NCBI GenBank assembly: GCA_964523735.1
Contig: CAZFYZ010000082.1
Location: 1-16,452 of the forward strand
Length of the DNA stretch: 16,452 nt
Origin: CAZFYZ01 sp964523735
GTDB lineage: Bacteria; Armatimonadota; UBA5829
Reading direction: 5' to 3'
This document shows, in pieces, positions 14,393 to 16,452 of the stretch (position 1 is the first letter of the stretch; each line of letters starts with the position of its first letter). The notes beneath the pieces were generated by a model that was not told the DNA's origin, did not search any database, and saw nothing but the letters and a program-made list of their open reading frames with translations. The position numbers and the translations under genes are program-made.

Positions 14393-15001
14393 TCAGACTT
14401 CTTCTTTCGCGGGGGCGGCCGGAGCCGCAGTCCGAGCCTCGTATTCGCCATTCACATAAGGCGAGAGCATCGTTCGCAGCGCGTTCTTCGCCCGGAACAG
14501 CAGTGACTCGACAGCCGGGACGCTTGTCTTCAGCACTTCGGCTATCTGCCGGTAGGAGAGCCCATCGTAGCGCTGCAGCACGACGGCCAGCCGCTGGTTG
14601 TCAGGCAGGGATGCTATCGCGCGTCGGACCTCTCGCGCTAGTTCGCTGTCCTGAGCGCGCGCTTCCGGTGACGGTGAGGGGTCGGCCGTGGTCTCGGGCA
14701 GTTCATCGGGCGGGGTGTGCCTAAGCCGCTTGCGCTTGCGAGCCTCATCAAAGCACGCGTTGGCGGTGATGCGGTAGAGCCAGGTGGTGAACTCCGCACT
14801 CGGCTGGTAGTCCTTGCCGTGAGTGTAGACCCTAACGAAGACCTCCTGGGCGATGTCTTGTGCAAGGTTGGCATCCCCCAGGAAGCGAAAGGCTGTATTG
14901 AGCACGCGATCGCGGTGTCTCTCGAAGAGAGCCTCGAACGCGCTCTCGTCTCCACGCCGAAACGCGAGCATTAGCTGTGCGTCAGAGTCATTAGCTGTCA
15001 T
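14393..15001 (-). CDS. ECF-type (RpoE-like) RNA polymerase sigma factor
   Basis: 202 residues, typical ECF length. Region 2 covers about 18-92 (ESAFEALFERHRDRVLNTAFRFLG, DIAQEVFVRVY, FTTWLYRITANACFDEARKRKR) and contacts the -10 element and the polymerase. Region 4 covers about 125-180 (LPDNQRLAVVLQRYDGLSYRQIAEVLKTSVPAVESLLFRAK) with the helix-turn-helix for the -35. The last 20 residues are an Ala/Pro/Glu tail. ATG 15001 is followed by the normal ECF N-terminus; a GAGGGGA SD lies about 11 bases upstream, somewhat far. It is the first gene of a four-gene operon and is probably held by the anti-sigma factor encoded next. Target genes likely include this operon. Confidence 0.95.
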   Translation of the reverse strand: MTANDSDAQLMLAFRRGDESAFEALFERHRDRVLNTAFRFLGDANLAQDIAQEVFVRVYTHGKDYQPSAEFTTWLYRITANACFDEARKRKRLRHTPPDELPETTADPSPSPEARAQDSELAREVRRAIASLPDNQRLAVVLQRYDGLSYRQIAEVLKTSVPAVESLLFRAKNALRTMLSPYVNGEYEARTAAPAAPAKEEV

Positions 15002-15034
15002 TTCAGGAATCGGTCCCCTCGTCTCTACTCTGCC

Positions 15035-15061
15035 ATTCTACCCCATAAAGTGATCTGGCAA
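15035..15061 (-). promoter_or_regulatory. Possible housekeeping promoter of the sigma operon
   Basis: On the minus strand TTGCCA (15061-15056) and TAGAAT (15040-15035) are spaced by 15 bases, shorter than usual. Transcription would start near 15028, 27 bases before the sigma start codon. Confidence 0.35.
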
Positions 15062-15098
15062 TGCAGCTCAACTTCTGGCGAGAGATCCTCATCGCCTT

Positions 15099-15124
15099 GG
15101 ACGGTTCGTCCTGTCTTTCGTTCC
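15099..15124 (-). promoter_or_regulatory. Possible ECF-type autoregulatory promoter
   Basis: On the minus strand GGAAC (15124-15120) is followed after 16 bases by CGTCC (15103-15099). The GGAAC-N16-CGTC arrangement is a widespread ECF promoter form. It is about 100 bases upstream of the sigma start codon. The CGTCC is also half of a small palindrome GGACG-GTT-CGTCC, so chance or another function is possible. This gap also has a 10-base direct repeat GCGAGCCTCA (15130-15139 and 15180-15189, exactly 50 bases apart). Confidence 0.35.
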
Positions 15125-15231
15125 AAGTCGCGAGCCTCAGCGCCTGCGGGAGTCAGATCCTTCCGCCTGAGCTGGATAAGCGAGCCTCAACTTGGGTAAA
15201 CCTAGTGTAGACCCTTCTCGGAGGTGTGCTG

Positions 15232-16356
15232 ATGGGCGGAATAAGGCTGGGCAAGCTGCTTGGCTTCGAGATAAGGATTGACTGGTCCTGGCTTCTGATC
15301 TTCTTTCTGGTCGTGTATACGCTGGCTAACGGGTATTTCCCGTCGGTCTATCCCCGGCTGGATGTCGCCACCAGTTGGCTGCTGGGCGTGATCGCGGCGA
15401 TACTGCTGTTTGCTTCCGTGCTGATTCACGAACTGAGCCACAGCATCGTCGCGCGCAGCTACGGTCAGGAGGTAAAGGGCATTACGCTGTTTCTCTTCGG
15501 TGGGATGTCGCAGACTGCCGATGAGCCTAAGTCTGCCCGCGAAGAGTTCTGGATGTCTATAGTCGGGCCTGCAACCAGTGTGGGGCTGGGGCTGCTCTTC
15601 TACCTGATCGGCGGGATCGGGCTGATACTCGACTGGCCGACGTCGGTCGTAGCGATCAGTGGCTATCTTTCTCTGATCAACTTCCTCCTTGGCGTGTTCA
15701 ACCTGGTGCCGGGCTTCCCGCTTGATGGCGGCCGGGTGCTGCGCTCGGCGATATGGGGCTGGACGGGCGACCTGACAAAGGCCACTCGCTATGCTTCGCT
15801 CTCCGGGCAGTTCTTCGGCTACGCGCTGATGGCAGTGGGGTTCGTTGATATCCTCGGCGGGCGGTTCATCGGGGGGTTGTGGCTGATCTTCATCGGCTGG
15901 TTCCTCACGGGGGCGGCGCGTTCGGGCTACCAGCAGATGTTGATCCGGCAGGCTCTCTCGGGCGTGCGTGTGGAACAGATAATGACCACGGATGTCCCCG
16001 TTGTCCCGGCCCAGACCAGCGTCCGCGAGTTCGTGGACAACCAGCTCCTGCGGCACGAGTTCTCCTGCTATCCTGTGACCGGCGAGTCTGATGACGTGAT
16101 CGGTGTCATAGGCACTGAGGAAGTCCGGACAGTCCCTTCGGCGCAGTGGGACAGCACTCCGGTTGGTCAGGTTACTCATCGGGTCGACGACGCCTACGAG
16201 ATCACGGCTGATGACGACGCCTGGGACGCTCTATCCAAGCTTGCGGACGAAAAAGTCTGCCGACTGCTGGTAGTTGACCAGGGCCACCTGAAAGGCACCG
16301 TCGGCCGCGACGCAGTGTTCCGGCTGGTGCAGACGAAGATGCAGTTGGGGGTGTAG
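15232..16356 (+). CDS. Site-2 protease (M50 family) with C-terminal CBS domains
   Basis: 374 residues, an intramembrane zinc metalloprotease. The zinc site is HELSH (H66, E67, H70) in a membrane segment, with the second motif NLVPGFPLDGGRVLR giving D165 as third ligand. Hydrophobic segments are at about 19-36, 47-66, 96-120, 130-158 and 185-220. From about 245 to the end, a soluble part with EQIMTTDVPVV and DDAWDALSKLADEKVCRLLVVD is a pair of CBS domains, which often sense adenine nucleotides. This is the SpoIVFB/Rip-like CBS class rather than the PDZ RseP class. ATG 15232 fits GGAGG at 7 bases; the GTG at 15226 is too close to the SD. It is divergent from the ECF sigma operon, 230 bases apart, so cleavage of that anti-sigma factor is a fair guess but unproven. 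Confidence 0.92.
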   Translation: MGGIRLGKLLGFEIRIDWSWLLIFFLVVYTLANGYFPSVYPRLDVATSWLLGVIAAILLFASVLIHELSHSIVARSYGQEVKGITLFLFGGMSQTADEPKSAREEFWMSIVGPATSVGLGLLFYLIGGIGLILDWPTSVVAISGYLSLINFLLGVFNLVPGFPLDGGRVLRSAIWGWTGDLTKATRYASLSGQFFGYALMAVGFVDILGGRFIGGLWLIFIGWFLTGAARSGYQQMLIRQALSGVRVEQIMTTDVPVVPAQTSVREFVDNQLLRHEFSCYPVTGESDDVIGVIGTEEVRTVPSAQWDSTPVGQVTHRVDDAYEITADDDAWDALSKLADEKVCRLLVVDQGHLKGTVGRDAVFRLVQTKMQLGV

Positions 16357-16452
16357 GTCTCTGTCGCGTCAATGCGCACGGCCGGAGTGCGACTGCCGGG
16401 GCTAAGAGTCCGGCGCTGCAGACGGCGAAACACCCGCCTGCTTCAGCAAACG
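16357..16452. other. End of window, no feature seen
   Basis: These 96 bases after the site-2 protease stop show no reading frame with an SD, no terminator with a T-run and no repeat seen elsewhere in the window. Confidence 0.6.

Noticed and set aside
15202..16179. Minus-strand open frame of 325 codons, rich in charged residues
   Set aside because: Shadow of the site-2 protease; charged composition is the expected complement of a membrane protein gene.

Overview
The window is GC-rich bacterial DNA with short intergenic gaps, clear Shine-Dalgarno sequences, ATG/GTG starts and no visible phage, IS element, CRISPR array or RNA gene. It looks like the chromosome of a heterotrophic bacterium that uses plant or microbial polysaccharides. 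The combination of a secreted VIT/VWA protein, an ECF sigma factor with a zinc-type anti-sigma, AraA-like sugar isomerases and dispersed intergenic repeat modules would suit Armatimonadota, Planctomycetota or a similar phylum. Nothing here fixes the taxonomy, so that placement is inference.

Left part (1-2160). A secreted VIT + von Willebrand A protein runs off the left edge on the minus strand. Next, also on the minus strand, is a DeoR-family regulator. Between them lies a large imperfect hairpin built from a repeat that recurs near 7.4 kb.

Sugar operon (2203-7384, plus strand). A good sigma-70-like promoter and a triplet of TGCAC motifs, divergent from the deoR promoter, precede four closely spaced genes: class III PLP aminotransferase, AraA-type aldose/ketose isomerase with all metal ligands, FGGY sugar kinase and a class I DhnA/LacD-like aldolase. 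The last three form a classic aldose -> ketose -> ketose phosphate -> triose phosphate route. The aminotransferase in front is the unusual part and suggests that the starting compound is an amino sugar or aminopolyol. This is the best candidate for an undescribed pathway here.

Hexuronate and mannoside section (7385-12619). After a repeat-rich, hairpin-rich gap come two minus-strand genes: a UxuB-like SDR oxidoreductase (fructuronate reductase type) followed by a tagaturonate-epimerase-like (UxaE) protein. Divergently placed is a cytoplasmic GH2 beta-mannosidase with a GTG start. Together they suggest intracellular use of mannose- and uronate-containing oligosaccharides. The gap between SDR and mannosidase holds a possible gene remnant.

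Envelope/metal stress section (12620-16452). A minus-strand operon encodes an ECF sigma factor, a membrane zinc anti-sigma factor, a CnrX/CpxP-like periplasmic metal-sensor protein and a second LTxxQ protein with a Cys/Met/Gly-rich tail. Gene content and order recall sigma/anti-sigma/periplasmic-sensor metal-response systems of the CnrYXH kind. Divergent from it is a site-2 protease with CBS domains, which might process the anti-sigma factor. The last 96 bases hold no recognisable feature.
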